From Schistocerca nitens (lineage: Eukaryota > Arthropoda > Insecta > Orthoptera > Acrididae), in NCBI RefSeq assembly GCF_023898315.1, contig NC_064617.1, forward strand, positions 713,207,202 to 713,271,201: a DNA stretch of 64,000 nt, read 5' to 3'. Shown one piece after another: positions 1 through 10,439 of this stretch. The position numbers were made by a program, and so were the translations under genes. The first letter of the stretch is position 1. The number at the start of each line of letters is the position of its first letter. The notes under the pieces are model-generated. The model made no database searches. It was given only the letters and a program-made list of their open reading frames with translations, and was not told where the DNA came from.

Positions 1-97
1 TACTGTCCTTAGGTTAGTTAGGTTTAAGTAGTTCTAAGTTCTAGGGGACTGATGACCTCAGATGTTAAGTCCCATAGTGCTCAGAGCCATTTGAACC
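1..97 (+). mobile_element. SINE-A, 3' part, cut by window edge
   Basis: This is the body and tail of the commonest SINE in the window. It carries the ccttaggttagttagg block, the ctaggggactgatgacctca block and the terminal agagccatttgaac. The tRNA-like head lies outside the window. The copy is close to the others and so looks fairly young. Confidence 0.9.
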
Positions 98-470
98 CTC
101 CTTCCCCCTCCCTCTGCCCATCTCTCTCATCACCCCCTTTCTGCCCATCTCCTCCACCTCATCTTTCTGTCCACGTCCCCCCACTCTCTGTCCACCTCCT
201 CCGAGACCTCTCTCTGTCCATCTCCCCTCCTTCCCCTCTATCAACCATCTTCTCTCCCCTCTAATTCCGCCTCCTCCTCGTCCCTCTGTCTGCCCCTCAT
301 CCCGCCCTCTCTCCCTAACTTCTCTTCCCCCCTCTTCCTCTTCATCTCCTCCTCTCCCCTCTCTCTGTCCGTATCCTGCTGCCCCGTACCTGTGTTCATC
401 TCCGTCACCTTCTCTGTCTGTCCATCTTCTCCTCTCCCTTCGCTGTCCACGTTATGACGCTCACCCTCCA
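98..470. repeat. Pyrimidine-rich low-complexity block
   Basis: The plus strand is almost only C and T, with loosely repeated ctgtccatctcctcc-like words. Open frames on both strands arise from this composition and are not credible genes. A similar block lies at 10730-11240. Confidence 0.8.
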
Positions 471-1200
471 ATGGATGTTCTACCCTCATAGCATTTCTTT
501 CAAGATCGTTAACAGGTATGTGTACCAAATTTCATTGAGTTGTTCCAGGGGTCTAGGATGAGATTTTTTCCGGGGCGTTGCTCGCATTATTTCACATGTT
601 TTTGTACGCACATTTCACATGTATCTCTAGCGAATTTCGCCCTGCAGTTTAATTTCCACGCAGCTCAATGTTTAAGACGTTGTACCTTGTGCTGTGCAAT
701 GATATAATTTTGCAAGTACATCTGGTAGTACATGTGACTATTGTCTGCGAAATGTGTTGCGAATAGATTTAGAAGTGAAGAAGTAATAAATTAATTGTTC
801 TTTACTTCACGTCTACAGTCAGAAATTTTTATGTCTTCAGACTACTGGTTTCGGTCTATAATGACCATCTTCAGATCTGTTTTATAAAAACCCTGTCCTA
901 ATATACTGTAGCCATAGCGGCATCGTCAAATGCTAATGTTTTGCACGAGGCGGCAGTTTTTCAGGCATCTCTGTATTTGACGTCATATCTCCTGAACCAT
1001 GTGTCGTACAATGATATATTTTCGTAGGTACCTTCAACGGCATACGTCCATACTGTCTGCAAAATGTGTCGCGAATACAGTTACCAGTAAAGAACTAATA
1101 AACTAACACGTCATGCTTTATGCGGCAGTTTTATTGCACGAGCAGCGAAAATGAGTTAGCGATTAACTTTTTTCCTTTCATTATTTTGTGGGGGTTCTCA
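471..1200. repeat. Decayed dispersed repeats, no gene
   Basis: Positions 480-560 resemble 1585-1650: both have a tatgtgtac(c/g)aa(a/g)ttt word followed by a ttg..ccag-type word, as in the 3' tails of some arthropod LINEs and SINEs. Positions about 690-800 and 1000-1105 are diverged direct copies sharing caatgatata and aaatgtgt(t/c)gcgaata. A GTTTC/ATCTTCAG hairpin motif is at 846-876. No coding region is recognisable. Confidence 0.5.
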
Positions 1201-1210
1201 GCGAGAAAAA

Positions 1211-1403
1211 GGTTCAAATGGCTCTGAGCACTATGGGACTTAACTTCTAAGGTCATTTGTCCCCTAGAACTTAGAACTACTTAAACCTAACTAACCTAAG
1301 GACGTCACACACATCCATGCCCCAGGCAGGATTCGAACCTGCGATCGTAGCGGTCGCGCGGTTCCAAACTGTAGCGCCTAGAACCGCTCGGCCACCCCGT
1401 CCG
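1211..1403 (-). mobile_element. SINE-A, full length
   Basis: Read on the minus strand, this has the tRNA-like head with box B (ggttcgaatcc; here gattcgaacct on plus), then the cctaagg/ttagg body and the agccatttgaacc tail. Flanks gcgagaaaaa (1201-1210) and gcgacaaaaa (1404-1413) look like a 10-bp TSD with one mismatch. Confidence 0.93.
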
Positions 1404-2335
1404 GCGACAAAAAGGTTCGTAAAGATTTGAAATTATGTGTAAAGTGTGCTGCAAGTTAATAAGTGCTCTCATTCTGAACTACTGGATGACTGCAGTACGG
1501 ATATTCGCGTGTCGTGGGCTACACTACTTTTTTCACTCCCACCCCTTTGATAGGTAGGTGGTTTTTAGTCCCATAGCGATTCTTTCCAGACAGTAAGTGA
1601 TATGTGTACGAAGTTTGGTCGCAATCGGTTCACTGGTTTAGGACGATATGTGGAACATACGTAGATATATCCATTTTTATAATATCTATGTATCAGGAAT
1701 GCCAGCCGCGAGATCGTAAAGAGATTAGTCATAAATATTTACTGTAAGCAAAAACATGCCTGTGGGCCACGGTTATTCACATACAATTTACTAGTAACTT
1801 TTGTTGTCCCTTATCAGTTATAAAGTTGTCAAGGTCGCTTATATCGGGAGTGCTATGAGACAAACGGAACTGGCCGGCGGACTCTGAGCTATAGCGCATT
1901 TTACTGGGCATGATCAGGCTGCTGTCGGCTTAGCGGAAAGAACATTGCAGGCGACTGGCAGTCTCGTGGCAGCGTCAAAGAGGCCGACTGCGCCGTCTCG
2001 ATCACAGGCATTTACAGGACAATATTTTCACGTTCTCCAGAGCCCCCTCTCTCGGCGTGGTCATACACTCGATTGGCTAGCCTATATTATTATTCCTGCC
2101 AATCAAAACTATTTTTCATCGTCGTTTTTAAATGTTGTGTGCACCCACAATTCCGATGGCTAGACGAACACACGCAGATCTTATTGTGGCTAGAGTTGTT
2201 TTACTGATCAGGCGCCATGTCTCCCATTAACAATAGATATCCTGTGTTCTATTCATTTGTCACCCCTTCCTCCTCCTCTTTTAAAATCTCCTTTCACTCC
2301 AGTGCATTCTTTTCCTACTTTTGGGGGGAGGGGAG
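1404..2335. other. Unassigned, with a LINE/SINE-tail-like fragment
   Basis: Positions 1545-1680 contain a gatatgtgtacgaagtttgg tail-like word followed by an AT-rich end, a decayed retroelement 3' end by resemblance. The rest (1690-2335) shows no recognisable feature. The short frames at 1945-2163 and 2257-2448 match nothing I know. Confidence 0.35.
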
Positions 2336-2491
2336 GGGGTTGTTTGTGGGAGGAGACCAAACAGCGAGGCCATCCGTCTCATGGGAGTAGGGAAGGACGG
2401 GGAAGGAAGTCGGTCGTGCCCTTGCAAAGGAACAATCCCGTCATTTGACGAGAGTGATTTAGGGAAATCGCGCTAAACCTAAATCAGCAAT
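2336..2491 (-). mobile_element. SINE-C, 5'-truncated
   Basis: It contains gaccaaacagcgaggccatc, ggaaggaagtcggtcgtgcc and gatttagggaaatc. The same family lies on the plus strand at 53440-53600, where the reverse complements of these words occur in the same order. No head or TSD is identified. Confidence 0.75.
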
Positions 2492-2861
2492 CTGCATCTC
2501 GCATTTCACATGACGTCTCACGTCCCGCAGATACATCCAGGTGTCCCTCCACCCCTTGATCCGATAACATCTCCCTTATACTTAAAAACACAAAAAACAT
2601 TCCCCAACATTAAACGAGAAGAAGATTTGATACCGAGCGAGGAAGTTATTTCTATTTTTCCGGCTTGGTGTTAGGGAGAACTGATTAGGTACCAGCTAAC
2701 GGTCTACTTTATGCCGAAGTTCAGCTGGGGCTTAGAGAAGGACAAACCAAGAAATCAAATTAATATTTTATTTGAGCTACAGTGAAAGTTGAAGAAAATG
2801 CTGTGGCGAGAAAACAGGTTGTAGTTGAAGATGAGGCAGGAACCACAATACTGCTAGAAGA

Positions 2862-3053
2862 GCCGGTCGCGGTGGTCTAGTGGTTCTGGCGCTGCAGTCC
2901 GGAACCGCGGGACTGCTACGGTCGCAGGCTCGAATCCTGCCTCGGGCATGGGTGTGTGTGATGTCCTTAGGTTAGTTAGGTTTAAGTAGTTCTAAGTTCT
3001 AGGGGACTTATGACCTAAGATGTTGAGTCCCATAGTGCCCAGAGCCATTTTTT
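2862..3053 (+). mobile_element. SINE-A, full length, inside RTE LINE
   Basis: It has a tRNA-like head with box B-like ggctcgaatcc, a ccttaggttagttagg body and an agagccattttttt tail. A perfect 10-bp TSD, tgctagaaga, flanks it at 2852-2861 and 3054-3063. Removing the SINE and one TSD copy restores the LINE sequence, so the SINE is the younger element. Confidence 0.95.
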
Positions 3054-3655
3054 TGCTAGAAGAATTTAACAGAGCACGTAAATATCTAAATCGAAACAAG
3101 ACACCTGGAGTAGATGGCATTTTCTCAGATTTGGTGAGGTCCTTGGGAGAACCATTATTTTACCTGGTTTGAAAGATACCTGAGACAGGCGCAATACTCT
3201 CAGACTCCAAGAAGTATGTAATAATCCCAATTCCAAAGAAGACAGGTGCTCACAAGTGTGGATATTACCGAGCCACCTAGGTTGCAAAATACTAACTCGA
3301 ATAATTTCTTGAAGGATGGAAAGACTGCTAGATGCTGATCAGGGGGAAGATCACTTTTGTTCTAGTTTGTAGACTGAGAGAGACCTTTTGAAGTGTTGAT
3401 TGGAATACTCTCTTTGAAATTCTGAAGGTAGTACGAATAAAATACTGGAAGCGAAAGGTTATTTACTACTTTTACAGAAACCAGACTGCAGTTGTATGAA
3501 TTGAAGGACACGAAAGGAGACTGTAGTTGAGAAGAGAGTAAGACATGATTCTAGCCTCTCCCCGATTGCGCATTCACCATGCAGTAAAGGAAACCAAGTA
3601 AAAAATTTCGAAAAAGGATTACATTTCAGGAGAAGAAATATGAAAAGTTCTGGAG

Positions 3656-4478
3656 TTTTCAGCAAAGTGACTTCGTCGAAATGGCGCGACGTTTCGGTTA
3701 GTGTCATTTCCATCATTTTCTGGCGAAGGATGCAGACGGTGCCCGTTGATATGGCGCGACACCTCGGTGGGTATCATCCACATCATCTTCTAGCGTAGTG
3801 TCGAGACGGCATCTTAAGTTATTGGTATAGCTGTAGCCGCTGCAGTTCCGAAATTCACAGGAAGAGGACAAGCGGCTGTCATTTCTGCCATTTGTGGGAC
3901 TCCTCGTTTAATGTGATACAATACAAATGTATTACCGTTTGTATGTGGAACAACCAACAACTGCAAATATTGCAAGAATCCTTAAAAAATGTATGTTAAA
4001 ACAGTCATCTGACCATCGCAGATTATTAAAGGTCTAAGTGGCTCGTCAACGATCCTTTGGGACTGTGTACGCATGGCGTGTACAACATTAAGTGGGAGTA
4101 TGGGGCGCGGAATACCCGGCAAATAGAACTGGATTTTGGGATGCCTAATAAAGGAAGCCATCCAATTTAGGGCTAACGACAACCTCGTAAACAGAGATAG
4201 TGGCTACGAACTAAGTTCTGCTTGGGACTTGTTATTGGCCATAATACGCTGCGAGCTCTCGCAACCGAGGGACATTCATATGGCACGAGGTGTGAAGCCT
4301 GACCCATCTCGCCGGGACTGAGAGCGGACTCTTGCCGCTTTGAGGCGCGGGGAGGAGTTGCGCCGCCGTGCTACGCGCCCCACATCAAGATCACCGAGCC
4401 CCATTTCCATTCTCTCGGCTCGAAACCCTAGAACTTAATATTAGTACAACTCGCCGGAAAGACAAAGAGATCGTAAAA
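3656..4478. other. Unidentified block inside the LINE, with tandem duplication
   Basis: It separates two adjacent parts of the RTE reverse transcriptase, so it is probably an insertion or rearrangement. A 70-bp unit starting atggcgcgac (3681) is repeated in tandem from 3751 with divergence. The 3' part (4240-4430) is GC-richer. No transposase or TIR is recognised. Confidence 0.5.
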
Positions 4479-4795
4479 AATTGTAAGGTTTGCCGATGAC
4501 ATTGTAATTCTGTCAAAAACAAGAAATACACTTGGAAGAGCAGTTGAATGGAATGGAGTTGTCATCAAAAAAGGTTACGATTAGAATACCAACAATAGTA
4601 AAGCAAGAATCATGGAATGCAGTCGAATTAAATCATATGGTGCTGCGGGATTAGATTAAGAAATTACACACTGAAGGTAGTAGGCGACTTTTGCTATTTG
4701 GGAAACAAAGTATGTTTGGTAGAAAAAAAGAGGATATAAAATGCAGACTGACGGAAGCAAGAAAAGCTTTCTGAAAAATGTGTGTGTTACCATGT

Positions 4796-5850
4796 ACACT
4801 GAAGAGCCAAAGAAACTGGTACACGTGCCTATTATCGTATAGGGCCACCGCGAGCACGCAGAAGTGCCGCAATACGACGTGGCATGGACTCGACTAATGT
4901 CGGAAGTAGCGCTGGCACCATGAATCCTGCAGGGCTGTCCATAAATCCGTAAGAATACGAGGTGGTGGAGGTCTCTTCTGAACAGCGGAAGTGTTTAAAC
5001 TCAGAAGAGTATTCCTGGAATCGCTCTGTAGCAATTCTGGACGTGTGGGGTGTCGCACGGTCCTGCTGGAATTTCCGAAGCCCGTCGGAATGCACAATCG
5101 GCATGGATGGATGCATGTGATCAGACAAGATGCTTACGTACGTGCAACCTGTCACGTATCTGACGTATCAGGGGTCACATATAACTCCAGCTGCACATGT
5201 CCCATGGCCTACACCTGCTTGAACAGCCACCTGCTGACATGCAGGATCTATGGATGCATGACGCTGTCTCCATACCCGTACACATCCACCCGCTCGATAC
5301 AGTTTGATACGAGACTTGTCCGACCAGGCAACGTGTTACCAGTCATCAACAGTCCAATATCGGCGTTGAAGGGCCCAGGCGAGGCGTAGAGCTTTGTCGT
5401 GCAGTTATCAAGGGTACACGAGTGGGCCTTCGGCTCCGAAAACTCATGTCGATGATGTTTCGTTGAATGGTTCACGCGCTGACTCATGTTGATGGGCCAG
5501 CATTAAAAGCTGCAGCAAATTCCGGAAGGTTTGTACTTCTGTCACGTTGAACGTTTCTCTTCAGTCGTCGTTGGTCCAATTCTTGCAGGATCTTTCCCCG
5601 GCCGCAGCGACGTTGGAGATTTGATGTTTTACCAGATTCCTGATATTCACGGTACACTCTGAAATGGTCGTACGGGAGAATCAACACCTCATTGCTACCT
5701 CGGAGATGCTGTGTCCCATCACTCGTGCATCGACAATAACATCACGTTCTAACTCACTTAAATCTTGATAACGTGCCGTTGTAGCAGCAGTAACCGATGT
5801 AACAACTGCGCCAGACACCTGTTGTCTTACATAGGCGTTGCTGAAAGTAT
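4796..5850 (-). mobile_element. Tc1-like DNA transposon, one end missing
   Basis: The plus-strand left end, cactgaagagccaaagaaac, is a Tc1-type TIR of a family I recall from locusts. The matching inverted repeat is absent near 5850, where RTE sequence resumes. On the minus strand, broken frames match a Tc1 transposase. Positions 5484-5687 give the HTH linker (YREYQESGKTSNL). Positions 5248-5487 give the catalytic-core start. Positions 4832-5155 include the second catalytic aspartate in QQDRATPHTS and end RRIAALLRARGG. There is no continuous frame, so it is inactive. Confidence 0.85.
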
Positions 5851-6262
5851 TTGTCTTGAGTGTAGCTTTATACGGGAGTGCAACTTGGGCAGTAAAGACC
5901 ACTGACAAGAAGAGAACTGAAACTTTTGAAATGTGAAACTTTTGAATGCTGAAGTAAGTGGGTGGATCCAGCAACAAATGAAGAGATGCTGAATCGAACT
6001 GGTGAGAAAAGAACTTTATGGCACACATTGAGTGAAAGAATGGCTCGGTTGATAGGACACATTCTGAGGTATCAAGGAATAGTGAATTTAGCAGATGATG
6101 TAAGTGAGGGGGAGGGGGTAAAAAGTGTAGAGGGAGACCCAGCAAGTTCAAATGGATGTAAGTTGTAGTAGCTGTGCAGATATGAAGAGGCTTGTACAGG
6201 ATAGACTAGCATGAAGGACTGCATGAAACCAGACTTCGGACTGAAGACCACAACAACAATAG

Positions 6263-6834
6263 GCAGTAATGCGTGCTTTGTTGACAGGAACTCTATCATG
6301 TTCATAGAAGACAGGTCAGTTTTCAAAGTATCATCCCACTGTGGTACGCAAGCTACTGTCTGAATTGTTCTCTAATGTACCTGCATTAATTTTGCGACAG
6401 GCCGAAAGTAATCGACTGACTCGCGAACAGGAATAACAGATCCAGACCGTCACATCACCCTCACTTTATTTACAACGGTTTTTGTAATTTGACAAGCATT
6501 TTTTTATATTCTACACCCATTTCATCAAGTTCCTGAAAGACACGTAACTGGAAACCACCAAACTCAGAAAACCATGCATAGTACACATGATATACAGCAA
6601 ATACGTGTTGTCTGAAGGACAAAGTTAAACAAAAATAGAGAAAATGTTCAAGTAGCGTACTACCTGATGCTGTTGTTGCTGTTCCGGGAGTCTGAATGAC
6701 AAGCGCATATATTTGCTCCAAAAAGGGCAATTGTACTATTGTGGAAATAACATGTATATACAGAACACATAGACACAATAAAACGTCATTAGCCCAAAGG
6801 GCATAAGTAACGCAAGAAAGGGAAATGTGGAATA
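6263..6834. other. Unassigned DNA
   Basis: No repeat, RNA gene or convincing coding region is recognised between the RTE 3' end and the pogo-like element. Confidence 0.4.
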
Positions 6835-8130
6835 CCGTATTTTACGGACTGTTAAGACACATTTTCCTCTTCGAAAAATTATCCCCAAAATTCACATCGT
6901 CTTATACTCGAAAATAATATAAAAATGTCCAGTGTCTGGCTTAAAAATCCGACCAGTCTTAAAAAATAGCCATATGTTAGATGCCGCGGGAAACTTATCT
7001 CTATCTGGCAATCCTGGATTCAACTGGCAGCAGCAGTACACCGATGCAACAAACATGTTTTGCGGGCAATCACAAGCTTGCGCGCGAACCATTCAACGAA
7101 ACATCATCGACAAGCTTGCTGTCTTCCATCACAAACCCAGAATACTGTCTACTCTATAATGCATCACTGCAGCCTACAGTGCTAGTGAACTTGAACTGAA
7201 AGTGATTTGCTGTGTCGGTAACAGTAAAATATTTTTGTTAGTAGCTAGTTTCGCCATGGAAAAGAGTAAAAGGTATTCATATGATGCGGGCTATAAATTG
7301 AAAGTAATAGCATATGCAGAAGAATATGGAAGCAGAGCACGTGAGCGGCACTTCGGCCTCCCATCAACAGAAAAAAAGCTGTTCGCAGTTGGCGGGCTGG
7401 TAAAGAAGAACTGAAAAATATTAGGAAGGATAAATATGCAGATACAAGACAGAATGCAAAATGACCGAAACTAGAAGATGACGTATTGAAATGGATTCAA
7501 GGACACCGTCAAAATGGCACTGGAATTAATACAAAATGAGTCAAATACACGCTCGTAAGCTAGCGCTACAGTGGAACTTAACAGACTTTAAGGATGAAGT
7601 TGGTTGTTGCTATAGGTTTTGAAGTGTCATGGACTTAGAAAACGAACCAAAACATCACGGAAAATACCACAAGAGTACGAGGAGAAAATATTATCTTTCC
7701 ATCGCTTTATTATTCAAAATCGAAAGAAAACCAGTGTGGAATTGAGGCAAATAGCGAATATGGACGAAACTCTTCTGGCATTTAATGTGCCGAGTAACAA
7801 AACTGTTGCCATGAAACTATAAAAACAAGTTGACATGGAAAAAATGCACTACACTGTTGTTGTTACTAAATTTAACCAAATGCCAATTTTCAAGCGCAAA
7901 ACAATGCCAAAACCTTGTGAAATACAGCCAGAAGTTGTTATTCAAGTGCATGACACGTGTTGGCTGGACGAGGCTGGTATGAAATTATACTTTCAGACAC
8001 GGTGGGAGAGAAGGAAAGGTGCTTTATTGAATAACAGTTCTCTTCTTGTGTTTAATGTTTAGTAGGCATTTCAAAAATTCTGTGAAAGAAAAATTGAGAC
8101 ACAGAAATACAGAGCTTGCTGTTATTCCGA

Positions 8131-8320
8131 GCCGGTCGGAGTGGCCGAGCGGTTCTAGGCGCTACAGTCTGGAACCGAGCGACCGCTACGGTCGCAGGTT
8201 CGAATCCTGCCTCGGGCATGGATGTGTGTGATGTCCTTAGGTTAGTTAGGTTTAATTAGTTCTAAGTTCTAGGCGACTGATGACCTCAGAAGTTAAGTCC
8301 CATAGTGCTCAGAGCCATTT
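8131..8320 (+). mobile_element. SINE-A, full length
   Basis: The copy includes gtggccgagcggttctaggc (box A region) and ggttcgaatcc (box B). The flanking TSD gttattccga occurs at 8121-8130 and 8321-8330. It sits in the pogo-like transposase, after the degraded second-aspartate region. Confidence 0.95.
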
Positions 8321-8415
8321 GTTATTCCGAGAGGACTGACTTCACAATTGCAACCCCTTTATGTTTTGATAACTAAACCATTTAAAGTGTATATGAGAGA
8401 GAACTGGAACAAATG

Positions 8416-8819
8416 TAAAGGTCGTGTGACTAGGGCCTCCCGTCGTGCAGACCGTTCGTCGGGTGCAAGTCTTTCGATTTGACGCCACTTCGGCGCCTCA
8501 ATGGGGATGAAATGATGATGTTTAGGACAACACAACACCCAGTCCCTGAGCGGAGAAAACCTCCTACCCAGCCGGGAATCGAACCCGGGCCATTAGGGCC
8601 GGCCGAAGTGGCCATGCGGTTAAAGGCGCTACAGTCTGGAACCGCAAGACCTCTACGGTCGCAGGTTCGAGTCCTTAGGTTAGTTAGGTTTAACTAGTTC
8701 TAAGTTCTAGGGGACTAATGACCTCAGCAGTTGAGTCCCATAGTGCTCAGAGCCATTTGAACCGGGCCATTAGGATTGACATTCTGTTGCGCTGAACCCT
8801 CAGCTACCGGGGACGGGAC
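8416..8819 (-). mobile_element. SINE-B, split by a SINE-A
   Basis: Read on minus, it has a tRNA-like head with a gggttcgattcccgg T-arm, a ctccgctc word, a tcatttcatccccat body and a gggaggccct tail. A 13-bp TSD actggaacaaatg lies at 8403-8415 and 8820-8832. A SINE-A is inserted within it (8598-8761). Confidence 0.93.
8598..8761 (+). mobile_element. SINE-A nested in SINE-B, internally deleted
   Basis: The head runs up to box B (ggttcgagtcc), then joins directly to the ttaggttagttagg body, lacking the usual ctgcctcgggcatggatgtg part. A 13-bp TSD ccgggccattagg at 8585-8597 and 8762-8774 shows insertion into the SINE-B head. Confidence 0.95.
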
Positions 8820-9236
8820 ACTGGAACAAATGATGATAGATGAAAGCCAACATGACTTCACGCTAAGGGAGCTTTAGAGCGACTTAAAATGAAAGAAGTG
8901 CGTCAGTGGATAAAACGGTCGTGGTCTAGAGGGAGAGAAGATATTATTGTTAAATGTTTCAAGAAGTGCGGCATAAGTAACACTCTCGATAGCAGTGAAA
9001 ACTATATTATATATGAAGGGGACAGCGATGACGACGAAGAGGAAGAAGAAGCAGAAGAAGAAATAGAAGAAATAGTTGAGATGGCGACTTCCAGGGAATT
9101 TAAAAGTCTGTTCGGTTTTATAAACTAAGAATTTTTTATTGTGGCTTTGCAGTCTAATAACAAAAATGGTAAACATGCTATTTAAAAAAAATTGCTTAAA
9201 AATCAAGGTGTGTCTTATAGTCCACAAAATACAGTA

Positions 9237-10227
9237 ATAGCATGGAGATACCTGGAAATCAACATTGCATTTAGGGTCAAAATATCGTGCTACCCAATGT
9301 CAGAATGCCACAAGACACAAATTTCATAATCGTCTGCCCCCATCAGAGTTTCACAGTATGTACTGTAACTCATCACTTGATAAAACGTGATCGCAATTCC
9401 CAACAGGCCAATGAAGGCGTTGGTTTCACTACTCCAGTCGGCGTCACGCATTCGTTCTTATGGTGATTGATTTCTAGACAGCTGCAGCTTGCGATTGGTG
9501 AGACCTATCGCCTCTTGACGAATTACGTGAGCTACAACGGAAGTAGTCTACAAGGAAGTTTCGCTAGTTTACTGTTTCGTATAATACCATTTTGAGCCGT
9601 ACAGTAATCAGTTGATTTTTTGTGCCTACCAGAAAAATTAAGATCATTGCGTTCGTAACTTTATCACATTCCAGCACAGCGAGAAGTCAGTACGTTGTTA
9701 GGACTCATCAGTTCCCTTGTAAATGCGTTCTCAAACAAAACTCCTCTACCTTGTTGATTTATTGTGCGTATAGTTATGTTAATAGTTGAATATAGGATAC
9801 ACAGTGGTAGAGCGAGAGAGAGAGCTGTCAGTCCGGCAGCAAGACGGTATTATGTGTCTGAAGACCGTCGCGACTGGGGCGTTATAAGCTGTCTGCTTCC
9901 GCCGATGCGGCAGCTGCCTACCTATATTGTGGTGTTGCGCACCTGCAGCCTGCCTTGTATTGCGGACTAAACGCCGCTGGCTATGGCCCGAAACTGCGGG
10001 CGCCGGAAAGCTTCTCACATATTGCCACCATTTGAAGTTGGTTCCAGGCGGCAATTCAGTAGACAGCAGCTTCTGCCGCATCCCGCGGACGCTATATTGA
10101 TCCTGTGTGTGTGTGTGTGTGTGAAGTTGGTGACGTAGTGAGATAGTGAAACTACACTGTTGACCATTAAAATTTTCAACACCATGCTGGCGGCAAGCAA
10201 CAACCGGCATACTGGCATGGGTCAAAA
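9237..10227. other. Unassigned, with a GT microsatellite
   Basis: The stretch 9810-10080 is GC-richer and contains cgccgatgcggcagctgcc. A (GT)n run lies at about 10104-10122. No element or gene is recognised. Confidence 0.4.
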
Positions 10228-10425
10228 TACGTGTGGTAGAAATAAAGAGGATATAAAATGCAGACTGACAAAAGAAAGAACAGCTTTCTGAAATATATGT
10301 CTATGTTAGGATCTAATACGAATGTAAGTGTTAGGAAGTCTTTTGTGAAACCATTGGCCTCGAGTGTAGCTTCATACGGGAGTGAAACGTGGACCGTAAA
10401 GAGCACGGACAAGAAGAGAAACAGC
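10228..10425 (+). mobile_element. RTE LINE fragment
   Basis: It encodes KSFVKPLASSVASYGSETWT, the region downstream of the reverse transcriptase in the same RTE family as 32404-33790. The fragment has neither a 3' tail nor a 5' part. Confidence 0.75.
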
Positions 10426-10439
10426 ATCTACATTCTGTA

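Larger units (their letters stand above)
2760..6262 (+). mobile_element. RTE-clade LINE, old interrupted copy
   Basis: Three coding remnants lie in order. Positions 3054-3655 include NRNKTPGVDGI and IPIPKKTGAHKCG, typical of the start of an RTE-type reverse transcriptase. Positions 4479-4795 contain the gccgatgacattgtaattct segment that encodes the catalytic FADDIVIL motif in the better copy at 32.4-33.8 kb. Positions 5852-6262 carry the C-terminal WVDPATNEE-like segment and the family 3' end, gactgaagaccacaacaaca. The frame is broken repeatedly. A SINE (2862-3053), an unknown block (3656-4478) and a Tc1-like element (4796-5850) interrupt it. The 5' limit is uncertain. Confidence 0.75.
7256..9128 (+). 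pseudogene. pogo-like transposase pseudogene
   Basis: The start at 7256 gives MEKSKRYSYDAGYKLKVIAY, the psq-type HTH start typical of pogo/Tigger-like transposases. Further fragments are at 7619-7822 (EYEEKILSFHRF, then the catalytic-core start NMDETLLAFNVPSNKT with its first aspartate), 7835-8062 (FKRKTMPK, then WLDEAGMKL) and 8889-9128 (IVKCFKKCGISNTLD and an acidic D/E-rich tail ending SLFGFIN). The expected LVLD second-aspartate motif reads LVFN, and a SINE lies just downstream. Frameshifts, stops and SINEs prevent function. The N- and C-termini and TIRs all belong to the same element. Confidence 0.85.
6835..9234 (+). mobile_element. pogo-like (Tigger-type) DNA transposon, decayed
   Basis: TIRs pair at the ends: ccgtattttacggactgtta at 6835 and the complement of cttatagtccacaaaataca at the right end. 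TA dinucleotides flank both sides (6833-6834, 9235-9236), as expected for Tc1/mariner/pogo insertion. Between them are four in-order fragments of one transposase. SINEs occupy 8131-8320 and 8416-8819. Without these and their TSDs the element is about 1.8 kb, consistent with a full-length pogo-like unit. Confidence 0.88.

Noticed and set aside
1-60. Telomeric TTAGG array
   Set aside because: Only two or three imperfect units, always in the same place within SINE-A copies.
98-528. Possible proline/serine-rich or acidic protein
   Set aside because: Frames on both strands follow from pyrimidine bias. There is no start context, splice site or conserved domain.
2862-2950. tRNA gene at the head of a SINE
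   Set aside because: Box A and B and a clover-leaf-like arrangement occur, but the sequence continues into the SINE body and is flanked by a TSD. The same applies to all other tRNA-like heads found.
9764-10225. 148-codon minus frame with HTHTHTQ
   Set aside because: It crosses the GT microsatellite, and no domain is recognisable on either side.
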